This document shows, piece after piece, positions 26,721-35,925 of a DNA stretch of 64,000 nt. The notes below the pieces were generated by a model. The model worked only from the letters and a program-made list of their open reading frames with translations. It was not told the DNA's origin and ran no database searches. This stretch comes from Fulvimarina sp. Lineage in GTDB: Bacteria; Pseudomonadota; Alphaproteobacteria; Rhizobiales; Rhizobiaceae. The stretch spans positions 1 to 64,000 of the forward strand of contig PACL01000008.1 in the NCBI GenBank assembly GCA_002700095.1, in the 5' to 3' direction. The position numbers and the translations under genes are program-made. The number at the start of each line of letters is the position of its first letter. Position 1 is the stretch's first letter.

Positions 26721-27185
26721 TTACCTCTGTGGTCGGCCGCGAAGGGCCAGGGACTGGTTGAGATAGTCGGCATCGCCGGTCACCTCGGCGCCGAAAAAAT
26801 CCGGCCGCTCGAAGGCCTCGTCTTCCGAGCCGAGTTCGATCTCGGCGACCACCAGCCCGTCGAGGCTGCCGTGATAGACGTCGATCTCGATCGTGTGGGG
26901 GCCGCTGGCGACGTGATGGCGGGTCTTGTCGATGACGGTGCCGACCGCGCTGGCGCGGAGATTCTCGGCGTCTTCCAGGGGAATGTCGTATTCGAACTCG
27001 CCGCGGCTGACACCGCGGCCGGTCTTGAGCGTCAGCCGCGCCGACGCGCCGTCGGTGATCCGCACCCGGCAGGAACGGTCGTCCGAGGCGAAGAGATAGA
27101 ACTGCTCGAAGCGCCGCACCGAGCCGGCACGCGCGCGCCAGTCCTCGCTCTTCACCAGGAATTTCCGCTCGATCTCTCGTCCCAT
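26721..27185 (-). CDS. CYTH domain protein (triphosphate tunnel metalloenzyme)
   Basis: 154 aa. It begins with the family-defining EIERKFLV motif and continues with alternating charged beta-strands (RVRITDGASARLTLKTG, EFEYDIPLEDAE, HTIEIDVYHG, LVVAEIELGSEDEAFERP) that line the triphosphate tunnel. Small stand-alone bacterial CYTH proteins hydrolyse inorganic tripolyphosphate with Mg or Mn. The length is normal for the NeuTTM/CthTTM-like class. It is the upstream member of a CYTH-CHAD pair. Confidence 0.9.
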   Translation of the reverse strand: MGREIERKFLVKSEDWRARAGSVRRFEQFYLFASDDRSCRVRITDGASARLTLKTGRGVSRGEFEYDIPLEDAENLRASAVGTVIDKTRHHVASGPHTIEIDVYHGSLDGLVVAEIELGSEDEAFERPDFFGAEVTGDADYLNQSLALRGRPQR

Positions 27186-27282
27186 CCGCCGCGCCTTTCG
27201 TGACGTCCAGAAAATACCGTCGCCGTTGGCAGGTTCCAGCAGGCTGGCCGCGTGACGATCGCCTGGTGCGGTTGCAGTCCGC

Positions 27283-27768
27283 TCACAGCCAGCGCCGGCT
27301 GCCGCGCATGAAACGTCTGTAGTCGTCGCCGAAGGTGCGGCTCAGATAGTGCTCCTCCCGCAGAATGACGCCGTGATGGATCGCCAGGACGGCGGGGACC
27401 AGCAGGGCCAGCGTCACGGCGCTGTCGAAGAGGACGGCGATGCCGGCATAGACCAGAGCCATGCCGAGATACATCGGGTTGCGCGTCAGCCGGTAGACGC
27501 CGTCGCGGACGAGGGCCGTCGATGGTTTCCAGGGCTCGGGATTGGTGCCTGCCCGGCGGAAGCGCAGGAGGGCGAGTACGATGAGCGTCAGCCCGGCGAC
27601 GAGCGCCGGCAGGCCGAAGGCGAGGCGCAGCCAGAGGGGAAAGCCCAGATCGAAGCCGGCACCGAGGGCGTCGATCGCAAGGCCGGCGATCAGCGGGAGG
27701 CCATAGATCAGGGGCGGCGGGGCTATCACGCCGGGATGATCGGTTCTCTGGTCGTCGCGCGCGTCCAT
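27283..27768 (-). CDS. Isoprenylcysteine carboxyl methyltransferase (ICMT)/PEMT-like membrane protein
   Basis: 161 aa with four to five transmembrane segments. The C-terminal half has the SAM-binding membrane methyltransferase signature: GVYRLTRNPMYLGMALVYAGIAV, then REEHYLSRTFGDDYRRFMRGSRRWL. The acceptor substrate in bacteria is generally unknown. It lies between the CYTH gene and hisH on the same strand, with ~100-bp gaps on both sides, so shared transcription is possible but not compelling. Confidence 0.85.
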   Translation of the reverse strand: MDARDDQRTDHPGVIAPPPLIYGLPLIAGLAIDALGAGFDLGFPLWLRLAFGLPALVAGLTLIVLALLRFRRAGTNPEPWKPSTALVRDGVYRLTRNPMYLGMALVYAGIAVLFDSAVTLALLVPAVLAIHHGVILREEHYLSRTFGDDYRRFMRGSRRWL

Positions 27769-27870
27769 CCCGGCAGAATAGCGCAGGCTGGCCTGCCGGA
27801 ATACCGCTGATTTCGGCGGCCGCGTTCCCGGCGATCGGGTCAGGCCCCGGCGTCTGCCGGCAAGCGCGTC

Positions 27871-28530
27871 CTACGGCTTCCAGGCGAGGAAGTTGGCGAG
27901 CAGCCGCAGGCCGAGGGTCTGGCTCTTTTCCGGATGGAACTGGGTGCCGGCGAAATTCTCCCGCGCCACCATCGCCGTGACCGGGCCGCCGTAATCGGCA
28001 GTCGCGACCACGGTCTCGGGATCTTCTGCCGCGAGGTGATAGGAGTGGACGAAATAGGCGTGGAGTCCGCCGGCGCCGGTCTCGATGCCGGACAGGAGCG
28101 GGTGGTCGTTGCTCGCCTCGATGGTGTTCCAGCCGATCTGCGGCACCTTCAGGGCGGGGTCCGTCGGGGTGATCCGGACGACATCGCCGGGGATCCAGCC
28201 GAACCCCTCGGTGACGGTCTTTTCCCGCCCGCGCGTCGCCATCAGCTGCATGCCGACGCAGATGCCGAGAAACGGCCGGGCCTTCGCCTCCACGGTCTCC
28301 TTCAGGGCCTCGACCATGCCCGGAACCGCGTCGAGGCCGGCCCGGCAGTCGGCATAGGCGCCGACGCCCGGCAGAATCACCCGGTCCGCGCTTCGCACCA
28401 CCGCCGGATCGTCGGTGAGGGCGACGGCGATGTCCAGGCCGCTCTCGCGGGCGGCCCGCTCGACCGCCTTGGTGGCCGAGCGCAGATTGCCCGAGCCGTA
28501 GTCGATGATGGCAACGGTGTGCATCGTCAT
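27871..28530 (-). CDS. hisH: Imidazole glycerol phosphate synthase, glutaminase subunit
   Basis: 219 aa from ATG 28530, overlapping the DUF2628 gene stop (ATGA). It supplies ammonia from glutamine to HisF for histidine and AICAR synthesis. The class I amidotransferase triad is present: nucleophile Cys in [11 protein letters not shown] and His-Glu in [23 protein letters not shown] at the N-terminus and VILPGVGAY are typical of HisH. hisA and hisF do not follow; the next gene downstream is the ICMT-like one. Confidence 0.95.
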   Translation of the reverse strand: MTMHTVAIIDYGSGNLRSATKAVERAARESGLDIAVALTDDPAVVRSADRVILPGVGAYADCRAGLDAVPGMVEALKETVEAKARPFLGICVGMQLMATRGREKTVTEGFGWIPGDVVRITPTDPALKVPQIGWNTIEASNDHPLLSGIETGAGGLHAYFVHSYHLAAEDPETVVATADYGGPVTAMVARENFAGTQFHPEKSQTLGLRLLANFLAWKP

Positions 28531-29438
28531 AGCCGCCCGATCGGTTTGCGCCGGCCGCCCGACACTCTGACAGTTTCCGCGCCCGGTCCGTCCCAGCGCT
28601 CGGCCCAGCCTTCGACCCGCGTCGCGCGCTCGATCTCCGCCTTCAGACGGGAATCGGGATCGTCGGGCCTGGGATCTGCGGACGGCGGACCGCCGGGCGC
28701 TGGATCACTTTGGATGGGATCGGCGGCCGGGGGATCGATCGCTCCGGTCTCTGCGGGACGTTCGGCATCGGCGAGGGTGGTCTGGTCGGTCCCGGCGACG
28801 GGCGTCACGTCGACGGCCGCGGGGCTTTCGGCGGCCGCATCCGAGGGTAGGGGACGCGCCACCTTTGTCCCGGCAGCAGCCTGTTCCGGCGGGGTGTCAG
28901 CGGGCGCCGCGCCCGGCTGCGCCGAAGGAGGCGCTTCGCTCGCCCTTGCCGAAGCGGTCACGTCGCGCGCCTCTGCCGAAGCGGGCGCCGCCGCGTCGTC
29001 CTCCGGCGCGGCTGGCTGGGGCGAGCCGGGCACGACGGCTCGCGGGGCTGGCGGGGCCGCAATTTCTGGGGCGAGCGGGACGGAGTGATAGTAGATCAGC
29101 TCCGCCTCGTCGCCGTTCTGCGCCTCGAAGGCGGCGACGTCGTTCCAGCCCTTGCGCCGCAGCTTCGACGCCCTGAGGCTCGGCGCCTCCAGCCCGATCA
29201 GGATCCCGAGGAGCAGCGAGATCAGGGTGGCGCTCGTCTCGAAGCCTTGGACCGCGCCGAGGCCGTTGATCGCCACGAAGAGGGCGATGGTGCCGAGCCC
29301 CCACAGCCAGAGACCGTGGCGGAACATCCAGAGGAAGGTGAAGACGAAGGCGAAGACGGAAAACCGGTCGCGCAGGAACACCGCGGCGGTGCTGGGGCCG
29401 CTGGCCCCTGCCGGCTCGAAGACGAGGTAGCGGGTCAT
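28527..29438 (-). CDS. DUF2628 domain membrane protein
   Basis: 303 aa from ATG 29438. The first ~130 residues form the DUF2628 region: a soluble start ([10 protein letters not shown]), two hydrophobic segments ([27 protein letters not shown] and [15 protein letters not shown]), then [14 protein letters not shown]. The remaining ~170 residues are a Pro/Ala/Asp-rich low-complexity tail, longer than I would expect for the family. Its place between hisB and hisH is a conserved arrangement in Hyphomicrobiales. Function is unknown. Confidence 0.8.
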   Translation of the reverse strand: MTRYLVFEPAGASGPSTAAVFLRDRFSVFAFVFTFLWMFRHGLWLWGLGTIALFVAINGLGAVQGFETSATLISLLLGILIGLEAPSLRASKLRRKGWNDVAAFEAQNGDEAELIYYHSVPLAPEIAAPPAPRAVVPGSPQPAAPEDDAAAPASAEARDVTASARASEAPPSAQPGAAPADTPPEQAAAGTKVARPLPSDAAAESPAAVDVTPVAGTDQTTLADAERPAETGAIDPPAADPIQSDPAPGGPPSADPRPDDPDSRLKAEIERATRVEGWAERWDGPGAETVRVSGGRRKPIGRL

Positions 29439-29460
29439 GGCCGGGGTCTCCGCCGCGACC

Positions 29461-30069
29461 TCATGCCAGCATTCCCTTGGTCGACGGCACCAGATCGGCC
29501 TGGCGCGGATCGATGGCGACGGCCTCGCCCAGCACCCGCGCCACCGCCTTGAAGCAGGTTTCGGCGACGTGGTGGGCGTTCGACCCGTAGAGGTTCTCGA
29601 CATGCAGGGTGACGCCGGCATTCTGCGCCAGCGCCTGGAAGAACTCCTGCACCAGCTCGGTGTCGAAGGTGCCGATCTTCGCCCGGGAAAATTCCGCCTT
29701 GAAGACCAGGAACGGCCGGCCGGACACGTCGATCGCCGCGCGGGTCAGGCATTCGTCCATGACGAGGTCGAGGGAGGCGTAGCGCCGGATGCCGCGCCGC
29801 TCGCCGAGCGCCTGGCGGATGGCCTGGCCGATGGCGATGCCGGTGTCTTCCACGGTGTGGTGATCGTCGATGTGCAGGTCGCCCTCGGTGGCGATCTCCA
29901 TGTCGATCAGCGAATGGCGCGACAGCTGCTCCAGCATGTGGTCGAAGAAGCCGACGCCGGTCGAGATCGTCCCGCGGCCGGTGCCGTCGAGATCGACCTT
30001 CACCCGGACTTTGGTTTCCTTGGTCGCGCGTTCTATGACCGCGTCGCGCCGCCCGGCGGTGTGCGCCAT
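29461..30069 (-). CDS. hisB: Imidazoleglycerol-phosphate dehydratase
   Basis: 202 aa from ATG 30069, preferred over an upstream ATG at 30087 because AGGGGCAGG lies just before it. It dehydrates imidazole glycerol phosphate in histidine synthesis. Manganese-binding His motifs are intact: [27 protein letters not shown], and [12 protein letters not shown]. This is the monofunctional form, without the HisB-N phosphatase domain of enterobacteria. It is the first gene of hisB-DUF2628-hisH. Confidence 0.96.
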   Translation of the reverse strand: MAHTAGRRDAVIERATKETKVRVKVDLDGTGRGTISTGVGFFDHMLEQLSRHSLIDMEIATEGDLHIDDHHTVEDTGIAIGQAIRQALGERRGIRRYASLDLVMDECLTRAAIDVSGRPFLVFKAEFSRAKIGTFDTELVQEFFQALAQNAGVTLHVENLYGSNAHHVAETCFKAVARVLGEAVAIDPRQADLVPSTKGMLA

Positions 30070-30300
30070 GTCCCTGCCCCTGAACACGGATGTTGCGTTT
30101 CGTCAGGCTTCTACGCCGGATCTGACCGGGTGGAAAGGCATCCGTCGCAAAAGCGTCGCGAGGCCGGTCGCATCGCCGCGGATCCGTCTCGCTTGGCAAC
30201 CCGGCCATGGACGCCCACATGGGATGCGAACACGACGGACGGCCGCTGCCACGCCCCATGCCAGGCGGCCGGCGCGCCGGCCGCTATGAAGGAACGACCG

Positions 30301-30867
30301 ATGAATTTCGAAAAGCACGATCCGGAAAAGATCTACGGCACCACCATCGTCACCGTCAGGAAGGGCGGCAAGGCGGTGATCGCCGGCGACGGCCAGGTCT
30401 CGCTCGGCAACACGATGATCAAGGGCAACGCCAAGAAGGTGCGGCGGATCGGCAAGAACGGCCAGGTGATCGCCGGTTTCGCCGGGGCGACGGCCGACGC
30501 CTTCACGCTGCTGGAGCGGCTCGAAGCCAAGCTCGAACAGTATCCCGAGCAGCTGATGCGCGCCTGCGTGGAGCTCGCCAAGGACTGGCGCACCGACCGC
30601 TACCTGCGCCGGCTGGAGGCGATGATGATCGTCGCCGACCGCCAGGTGACGCTGACCTTGACCGGCAATGGCGACGTGCTCGAGCCGGAGCACGGACTGA
30701 TGGCGATCGGCTCGGGCGGCAACTACGCCCTCGCCGCGGCACGGGCGCTGGCGGACACCGATCTCGATGCCGAGGCGGTCGCCCGCAAGGCGATGAAGAT
30801 CGCCGCGGAGATCTGCATCTACACCAACGACAACGTCGTGGTCGAAACCCTCGACGGCGTGGAGTGA
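30301..30867 (+). CDS. hslV: ATP-dependent protease HslUV, peptidase subunit
   Basis: 188 aa from ATG 30301 with AAGGA upstream. It forms the proteasome-like double ring that degrades unfolded and regulatory proteins with the ATPase HslU. The catalytic Thr is in [14 protein letters not shown]; autocleavage after Gly13 would expose Thr14. [22 protein letters not shown] and [14 protein letters not shown] are family signatures. It is divergent from hisB. The hslU gene, usually close by, is not in this window. Confidence 0.96.
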   Translation: MNFEKHDPEKIYGTTIVTVRKGGKAVIAGDGQVSLGNTMIKGNAKKVRRIGKNGQVIAGFAGATADAFTLLERLEAKLEQYPEQLMRACVELAKDWRTDRYLRRLEAMMIVADRQVTLTLTGNGDVLEPEHGLMAIGSGGNYALAAARALADTDLDAEAVARKAMKIAAEICIYTNDNVVVETLDGVE

Positions 30868-30913
30868 CGCGCAACCGCGCAGGCCGGCGGGCGACCGGCG
30901 GTCGCCGCCTGCC

Positions 30914-32305
30914 TCAGGCGGCCTCGCAACTTGCGTCCAGCCGCGCCAGCGCTAGCCGCAGGGCGGCGACGCACTCGCCGTCGACGGCCGTCCCGGTATC
31001 CGCATCGAGGATGGCGAGGGCCTTCGAGATCGGCATCGCCGGCCGGTAGGGCCGGTCGGCTGTCAGTGCGTCGAAGATGTCGGCGACGGTGACGATGCGG
31101 GTGTCGAGGTCGATCATCTCGCCGGAGAGACCCGACGGATAGCCCTTCCCGTCGAGGCGCTCGTGGTGGCGCCCGCCGATGAGAGCGAGCTCGCTGAAGG
31201 CCGCGATCTGCGACAGGATCGTTTCCGAATGGACCGGATGCCGCCGGATCTCGGCGAACTCGGCATCGGTCAGCTTGCCGGGCTTGTCGAGGATCGCGTT
31301 GGATATGCCGAGCTTGCCGACGTCGTGGAGCAGCGCCGCGCGCTTCAGCCGGCGGCGATGTTCGGGAGGATGCCCCATCGCCTCGGCGATCATGTCGGTG
31401 AACAGCGCCACCCGCTCGGAATGGCCGCTGGTATAGGGGCTCTTGGAATCGACCACCTCGGCGAAGGCTTCGGCGATGTCGTCGAGATAGTCCTCGTCGG
31501 CGGCCCGCATGACCTGGGCCGGTTCGAGGCCGAGGACCGTCTGCGACAGGTCGTCTTCGGACAGCGCTGCCACGAAGGCCGGATCCTTTGCCAGGCTCTC
31601 GAAGGCTTTCACCAGAAGCGGGTCGAACCAGCTGCCGGAGCGGGCCTTCACCTCGGCCAGCGCCGCCGCGATCCCGCCGACCCTGAAGAACACGTCGACC
31701 ACCTGGGAGAGCAGCGCGATCCGCGAGTAGAGGGGTATCGCCTCGCCGACGAGGCCCTGCGGCCGCCCGCCGCCGTCGAAATGCTCGTCGAGGCTGCGGA
31801 TGCCCTGGGCGACATTCTCGCCGAAGCGCATCTTGCGGGCGATCGCGGCGCCGCGCTGGCAGCGCGTCTCGATCAGTTCCTGGGCGATCTCGCCGCCGTT
31901 GCGGACGATGTTGGCGAGGGCGCGGAAGCGTTCGGCGAGGCCCGCCTTCAGCCCGGTCTGCTGCAGTACGAAGCGCAGGACCTTGGCAAGGCCGTCGTCG
32001 ATCTCCTTGAAGCTTTTCTTGAAGCCGATGTCGTCGGTCAGATAGAGCTGGCAGATCCGGGCCGCATTGGACGAGCAGCCGAGATCCTTCAGAAGCAGGG
32101 TGTAGTAGAGCTCGCCCGTCGCCTCCACGTCGAGGCCGATCCTGTGGGCGACGTGCACCCCGACATAGCAGCAGCGGATGCAGTGCCCCGGCGGCTGGCC
32201 TTCGGTGAGGTCCAAGGCTTTCGAGAGGGCCGCGAGAATCTCGGCGAGCCGGAGTGAGCCGACTGGGCCAAGAAGATCCGGCCGCGTCGGATGCTCTTCC
32301 TGCAT
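30914..32305 (-). CDS. HD-GYP/HD-domain phosphohydrolase
   Basis: 463 aa. The C-terminal domain is HD-GYP-like: SGHSERVALFTDMIAE, LLHDVGKLGISNAILDKPGKLTD, GGRHHERLDGKGYPSGL, TRIVTVADIFDALTADRPYRPAM. The GYP triplet appears as GYPSGL after DGK, so cyclic-di-GMP phosphodiesterase activity is plausible. The N-terminal half (residues ~15-240) looks like a second, degenerate HD-type region (HCIRCCYVGVHVAHRIGL, LLLKDLGCSSNAAR, DEHFDGGGRPQGL). No transmembrane segment or phospho-acceptor receiver domain is seen, so it would be cytosolic. Confidence 0.87.
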   Translation of the reverse strand: MQEEHPTRPDLLGPVGSLRLAEILAALSKALDLTEGQPPGHCIRCCYVGVHVAHRIGLDVEATGELYYTLLLKDLGCSSNAARICQLYLTDDIGFKKSFKEIDDGLAKVLRFVLQQTGLKAGLAERFRALANIVRNGGEIAQELIETRCQRGAAIARKMRFGENVAQGIRSLDEHFDGGGRPQGLVGEAIPLYSRIALLSQVVDVFFRVGGIAAALAEVKARSGSWFDPLLVKAFESLAKDPAFVAALSEDDLSQTVLGLEPAQVMRAADEDYLDDIAEAFAEVVDSKSPYTSGHSERVALFTDMIAEAMGHPPEHRRRLKRAALLHDVGKLGISNAILDKPGKLTDAEFAEIRRHPVHSETILSQIAAFSELALIGGRHHERLDGKGYPSGLSGEMIDLDTRIVTVADIFDALTADRPYRPAMPISKALAILDADTGTAVDGECVAALRLALARLDASCEAA

Positions 32306-32531
32306 GAGAAACTCCGTTGGCTCGTTTGAGATCTAGCCGATCGCTCCATAAGAATTCGTGAAGCTCTGGCGGAGGACGGTCTGCATCCGCCCTGTTCTGC
32401 CCCGGGCGGGCCAGGGTGCGCCCGGCGCGCCGCGGCGAGGAAACTTGTCAAAGAGGCGGACGGCCCACGATCCGAGCCCTATGTGACGACGGGGCACGGG
32501 ACGACGGATCGTCCGGAGAGGGGAGCACGAA

Positions 32532-33338
32532 ATGTTCAGGAATCGGCTGAAGCACCACTGGGCGGCGGGCAAGCCGTCCCTGAACGGCTGGCTATCCATC
32601 GCCAGCCCCTTCGTCGCCGAGATCATGGCGTGCCAGGGCTATGACAGCCTCACCATCGATCTCCAGCACGGCGCCCTCGACTATGCCGGCATGCTGCCGA
32701 TGCTGCAGGCGATGCGCGCCCTGCCGGTCACCCCGATCGTGCGGGTGCCGTGGCGCGAGCCGGGTATCGTGATGAAGGCGCTCGATGCGGGCGCCGAGGT
32801 CATCATCTGCCCGATGATCAACACGGCCGAGGAGGCGGCGGAGTTTGCCAGCTTCATGCGCTATCCGCCGCGGGGAACCCGCAGCTACGGGCCGACCAGA
32901 GCCGGCTTCGCCCATCCCGGCTACGGCGTCGGCGCCAATGACGAGGTCATGGCCTTCGCCATGATCGAGACCCGCGAGGGGCTGGAGAACGTCGAGGCGA
33001 TCGCGGCGACGCCCGGTATCGACGGGCTCTATGTCGGCCCGTCCGACCTTGCCCTCGGTACCACCGACGGGCGGCTCGCCCCCGGCTTCGACCCGACCGA
33101 CGAGACGCTCGTCGCCTCCATCAGGCGCATCGCCGCGGTTGCCAAGGCGAGCGGCATCCGGTCGGGGCTCCATTGCGGCGCGCCGGACTATGCCGCCGAA
33201 GCGATCGGGTGGGGCTTCGACATGACGACAGTCTCCGGCGACACGCGGCTTCTGGCGATGGCCGCATCCGCCTCGGTGACGCGCTGGCGCGACCTGACGC
33301 AAGCGGAGGCGCCGAAGGCCGCGTACGCCCGCGACTGA
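32532..33338 (+). CDS. HpcH/HpaI family aldolase
   Basis: 268 aa from ATG 32532 (GGGGAG upstream). It is a class II pyruvate aldolase of the HpcH/HpaI type that splits 2-keto-3-deoxy sugar acids or 4-hydroxy-2-oxo acids. Signatures: LTIDLQHGALDY (catalytic His), VRVPWREPGIVMKALDAGAEVIICPMINTAEEA, RSYGPTRAG and MIETREGLENVEAIAATPGIDGLYVGPSDLALG (metal-binding Glu). The lactonase-like gene follows about 215 bp later on the same strand, suggesting catabolism of a deoxy-sugar or uronate-like sugar acid; the exact substrate is open. Confidence 0.88.
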   Translation: MFRNRLKHHWAAGKPSLNGWLSIASPFVAEIMACQGYDSLTIDLQHGALDYAGMLPMLQAMRALPVTPIVRVPWREPGIVMKALDAGAEVIICPMINTAEEAAEFASFMRYPPRGTRSYGPTRAGFAHPGYGVGANDEVMAFAMIETREGLENVEAIAATPGIDGLYVGPSDLALGTTDGRLAPGFDPTDETLVASIRRIAAVAKASGIRSGLHCGAPDYAAEAIGWGFDMTTVSGDTRLLAMAASASVTRWRDLTQAEAPKAAYARD

Positions 33339-33552
33339 CGCCGGCTGGCACCGTGCCCCGGCCTTGCCTTGCATCCGGATGGCTCTCCCGGCACAAGGGC
33401 AGGGCGGCGGGACAGGGCCGGCGGGGCGAAGTCCGGCCTGCGACGGGCCAGCATCCCTCGCGCGCACTCGGCCCGCAACGCGACTTGCCGGACCGCCACG
33501 AACAAGCGCCGGTCACCGAGCGGCGGCACTCGCACAGACGAAGGGGCGAACA

Positions 33553-34392
33553 CTGGAAACCATCGACGCCCACCATCACTTCTGGCAGCCGGCCCGCGGC
33601 GACTATGGCTGGATCCCGGCGGACGACGACGTTCTGGCGCGCCCATACCTTCCGGCCGATCTCGCGCCCGCGCTGAAAGCTGCGGGCGTGACCCGCACCG
33701 TCCTCGTCCAGGCCGCGCCGACGACGGCCGAGACCGAATATCTCCTCGGCCTTGCCGATGCCACCGATCATGTCGCCGGGGTCGTCGGCTGGATCGACTT
33801 CGAGCGGCCGGAGGAAATCGAGACCTTGCGGCGGCTGGCCGCCCATCCGAAGTTCCTCGGCGTTCGCCCGATGATTCAGGACATCGCCGACGACGGCTGG
33901 ATGCTGTGGCCGGAACTCGACTGGGCGTTCCGGGCGATCTGCGATCTCGACCTCACCTTCGACGCCCTCGGCTATCCCCGCCACATCGAATATTTCTCCA
34001 GCCTCCTCGAGCGCTATCCCGCCATGCGCGTCGTCCTCGACCACTGCCTGAAGCCGAGGATCGACGACGAGAGCCCGGAATCCTTCGACGAATGGGCGCG
34101 GGGAATCGCCCGCATTGCCAACGGCACCGGCGCCTGTTGCAAGCTCTCCGGCCTCGTCAGCGAGGCCAAGCCCGACTGGCGGCGGGAGGACATCGCCTAC
34201 TATTCGTCCCATGTCCTGGAAGTGTTCGGGCCCGAGCGTGTCATGTGGGGCTCGGACTGGCCGGTCTGCCGGCAACGATGCGACTATGCCGACTGGCACA
34301 GGACGGCCCTGTCGCTGGTCTCGCATCTCACCGAGGCCGAGCAGGCACGGGTCTTCTCAGGCAGCGCGCGAGAGTTCTACCGGCTGCCCTGA
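33553..34392 (+). CDS. Amidohydrolase_2 family hydrolase (L-fucono/L-rhamnono-lactonase-like)
   Basis: 279 aa from an inferred CTG start at 33553 (AAGGGG upstream), where homology-like sequence begins (ETIDAHHHFW). The only ATGs are far upstream (33364, 33379) and would add over 55 low-complexity residues. Metal-binding features of the TIM-barrel amidohydrolases are DAHHHFW, VVLDHCLKP and MWGSDWPVC. The closest functional group I recognise is sugar lactonases of the fuconolactonase type. With the aldolase upstream it would open a sugar lactone, with aldol cleavage later in the pathway. The dehydrogenase and dehydratase of such a pathway are not here. Confidence 0.75.
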   Translation: METIDAHHHFWQPARGDYGWIPADDDVLARPYLPADLAPALKAAGVTRTVLVQAAPTTAETEYLLGLADATDHVAGVVGWIDFERPEEIETLRRLAAHPKFLGVRPMIQDIADDGWMLWPELDWAFRAICDLDLTFDALGYPRHIEYFSSLLERYPAMRVVLDHCLKPRIDDESPESFDEWARGIARIANGTGACCKLSGLVSEAKPDWRREDIAYYSSHVLEVFGPERVMWGSDWPVCRQRCDYADWHRTALSLVSHLTEAEQARVFSGSAREFYRLP

Positions 34393-34658
34393 GCGGCGGC
34401 GCGGGTGAGGGCCGCGACGTCCCGGCGCTTCCCGGCATAGGCGCACCGGCCGGAACCATGGGGACGATGACTGTGCCGGCTGTGCTCTCCGGCGATTTTA
34501 CACGCCTCGCGCGGTTGGTCGGCCAGATAGAACATTTGTGAACACCGTTGCCATGACGGACGACTGGGCTAGCTCTCGCTTCCCTGCCGATCGTCAGCGG
34601 CCCGAAGCGTTGGGCGCAGGCACAGATCGGATCGCGCAATCGACCTTGGAGGCTCGTC

Positions 34659-35924
34659 ATGGCCCCGCTTTCCAGACCCCTTACCGAAGCTTCTCCGGTC
34701 GCCGAGCGCTACCGGCATGTCAGGGCGACGAGCCGCGACCTCGGCGCGCCGCTCTCCGACGCTGACGCGACCGTGCAGTCGATGCCCGACGCGAGCCCGG
34801 CCAAATGGCACCTCGCCCACACCACCTGGTTCTTCGAGGCCATGGTGCTGAAGCCGCATCTTCCCGGCTACGAGGTGTTCGACGACAGCTTCAACTACCT
34901 GTTCAATTCCTATTACGAGACCATCGGCGAGCGCCAGCCGCGGCCGCGCCGGGGCATGATCACGAGGCCACATCTGGACACGGTGTTCGCCTATCGCGAT
35001 CATGTCGACGCGGCCGTCGAGACGCTGCTGGGTCGCGGCGCATTGCCGGACGTGGCCGAGCTCGTCGAACTCGGCTGCCATCACGAGCAGCAGCATCAGG
35101 AGCTGCTCCTCACCGACATCCTGCATCTCTTCGACCAGAGCCCGCTCAAGCCGGCTTACCGGGACCCGCAGCCGCTCGGCATCGCGGAGGATCCGGGCGA
35201 GGCGCGCTTCGTCTCCTTCGATGGCGGGATCGTCGAGATCGGCCACGACGGCAATGGTTTCGCCTTCGATTCCGAAGGCCCGCGCCACAAGGCGCTGCTC
35301 GAGCCCTACCGGCTGGCCGACCGGCTCGTCACCAATGGCGAATTCATGGCCTTCATCGAGGATGGCGGCTATGCCGACCCGCTGCTCTGGCTGTCGGCCG
35401 GCTGGGCCGACATCATCGCCAACAAGTGGGACAAGCCCTTCTACTGGCAAAAGCGCGACGGCGAGTGGTGGACGATGACGCTGCGCGGCGCCCAGCCGGT
35501 CGATCCCAACGCGCCGGTGACGCATCTGTCCTATTTCGAGGCGGACGCGTTCGCCACCTGGGCCGGCAAGCGGCTGCCGAGCGAGTTCGAATGGGAGAAC
35601 GCCGCGGCGGGGCTATCCATGGATGGCAATTTCGCCGGCTCGGGGCGGCTGCGGCCGAAGCCGGCCGAGCCGGGAAAGGGCCTTCGCCAGATGTTCGGCG
35701 ACGTCTGGGAATGGACGCGCAGCCCGTTCTCGCCCTATCCGCGCTTCAAGCCGGTGGAGGGCGCCGTCGGCGAATACAATGGCAAGTTCATGTGCGGCCA
35801 GTTCGTCCTGCGTGGCGGCTCCTGCGCGACGCCCGAAGGCCATATTCGGGCGACCTATCGCAACTTCTTCCCCCCGGATGCCCGCTGGCAGTTCTCCGGG
35901 CTGCGGTTGGCGGAGGACGCGTAA
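34659..35924 (+). CDS. egtB: Ergothioneine biosynthesis protein EgtB (sulfoxide synthase)
   Basis: 421 aa from ATG 34659 (GGAGG 7 nt upstream). It joins hercynine to cysteine or gamma-glutamylcysteine with oxygen and iron. The DinB-like N-terminal domain has the iron ligands: KWHLAHTTWFFE (His51 region) and HHEQQHQE (His142-x3-His146-x-Glu148). The C-terminal formylglycine-generating-enzyme/C-type lectin domain includes VTHLSYFEADAFATWAGKRLPSEFEWE, FGDVWEWTRSPF and VLRGGSCATP. The stop is one base before the egtD start, so the pair forms an operon. Confidence 0.95.
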   Translation: MAPLSRPLTEASPVAERYRHVRATSRDLGAPLSDADATVQSMPDASPAKWHLAHTTWFFEAMVLKPHLPGYEVFDDSFNYLFNSYYETIGERQPRPRRGMITRPHLDTVFAYRDHVDAAVETLLGRGALPDVAELVELGCHHEQQHQELLLTDILHLFDQSPLKPAYRDPQPLGIAEDPGEARFVSFDGGIVEIGHDGNGFAFDSEGPRHKALLEPYRLADRLVTNGEFMAFIEDGGYADPLLWLSAGWADIIANKWDKPFYWQKRDGEWWTMTLRGAQPVDPNAPVTHLSYFEADAFATWAGKRLPSEFEWENAAAGLSMDGNFAGSGRLRPKPAEPGKGLRQMFGDVWEWTRSPFSPYPRFKPVEGAVGEYNGKFMCGQFVLRGGSCATPEGHIRATYRNFFPPDARWQFSGLRLAEDA

Positions 35925-35925
35925 C

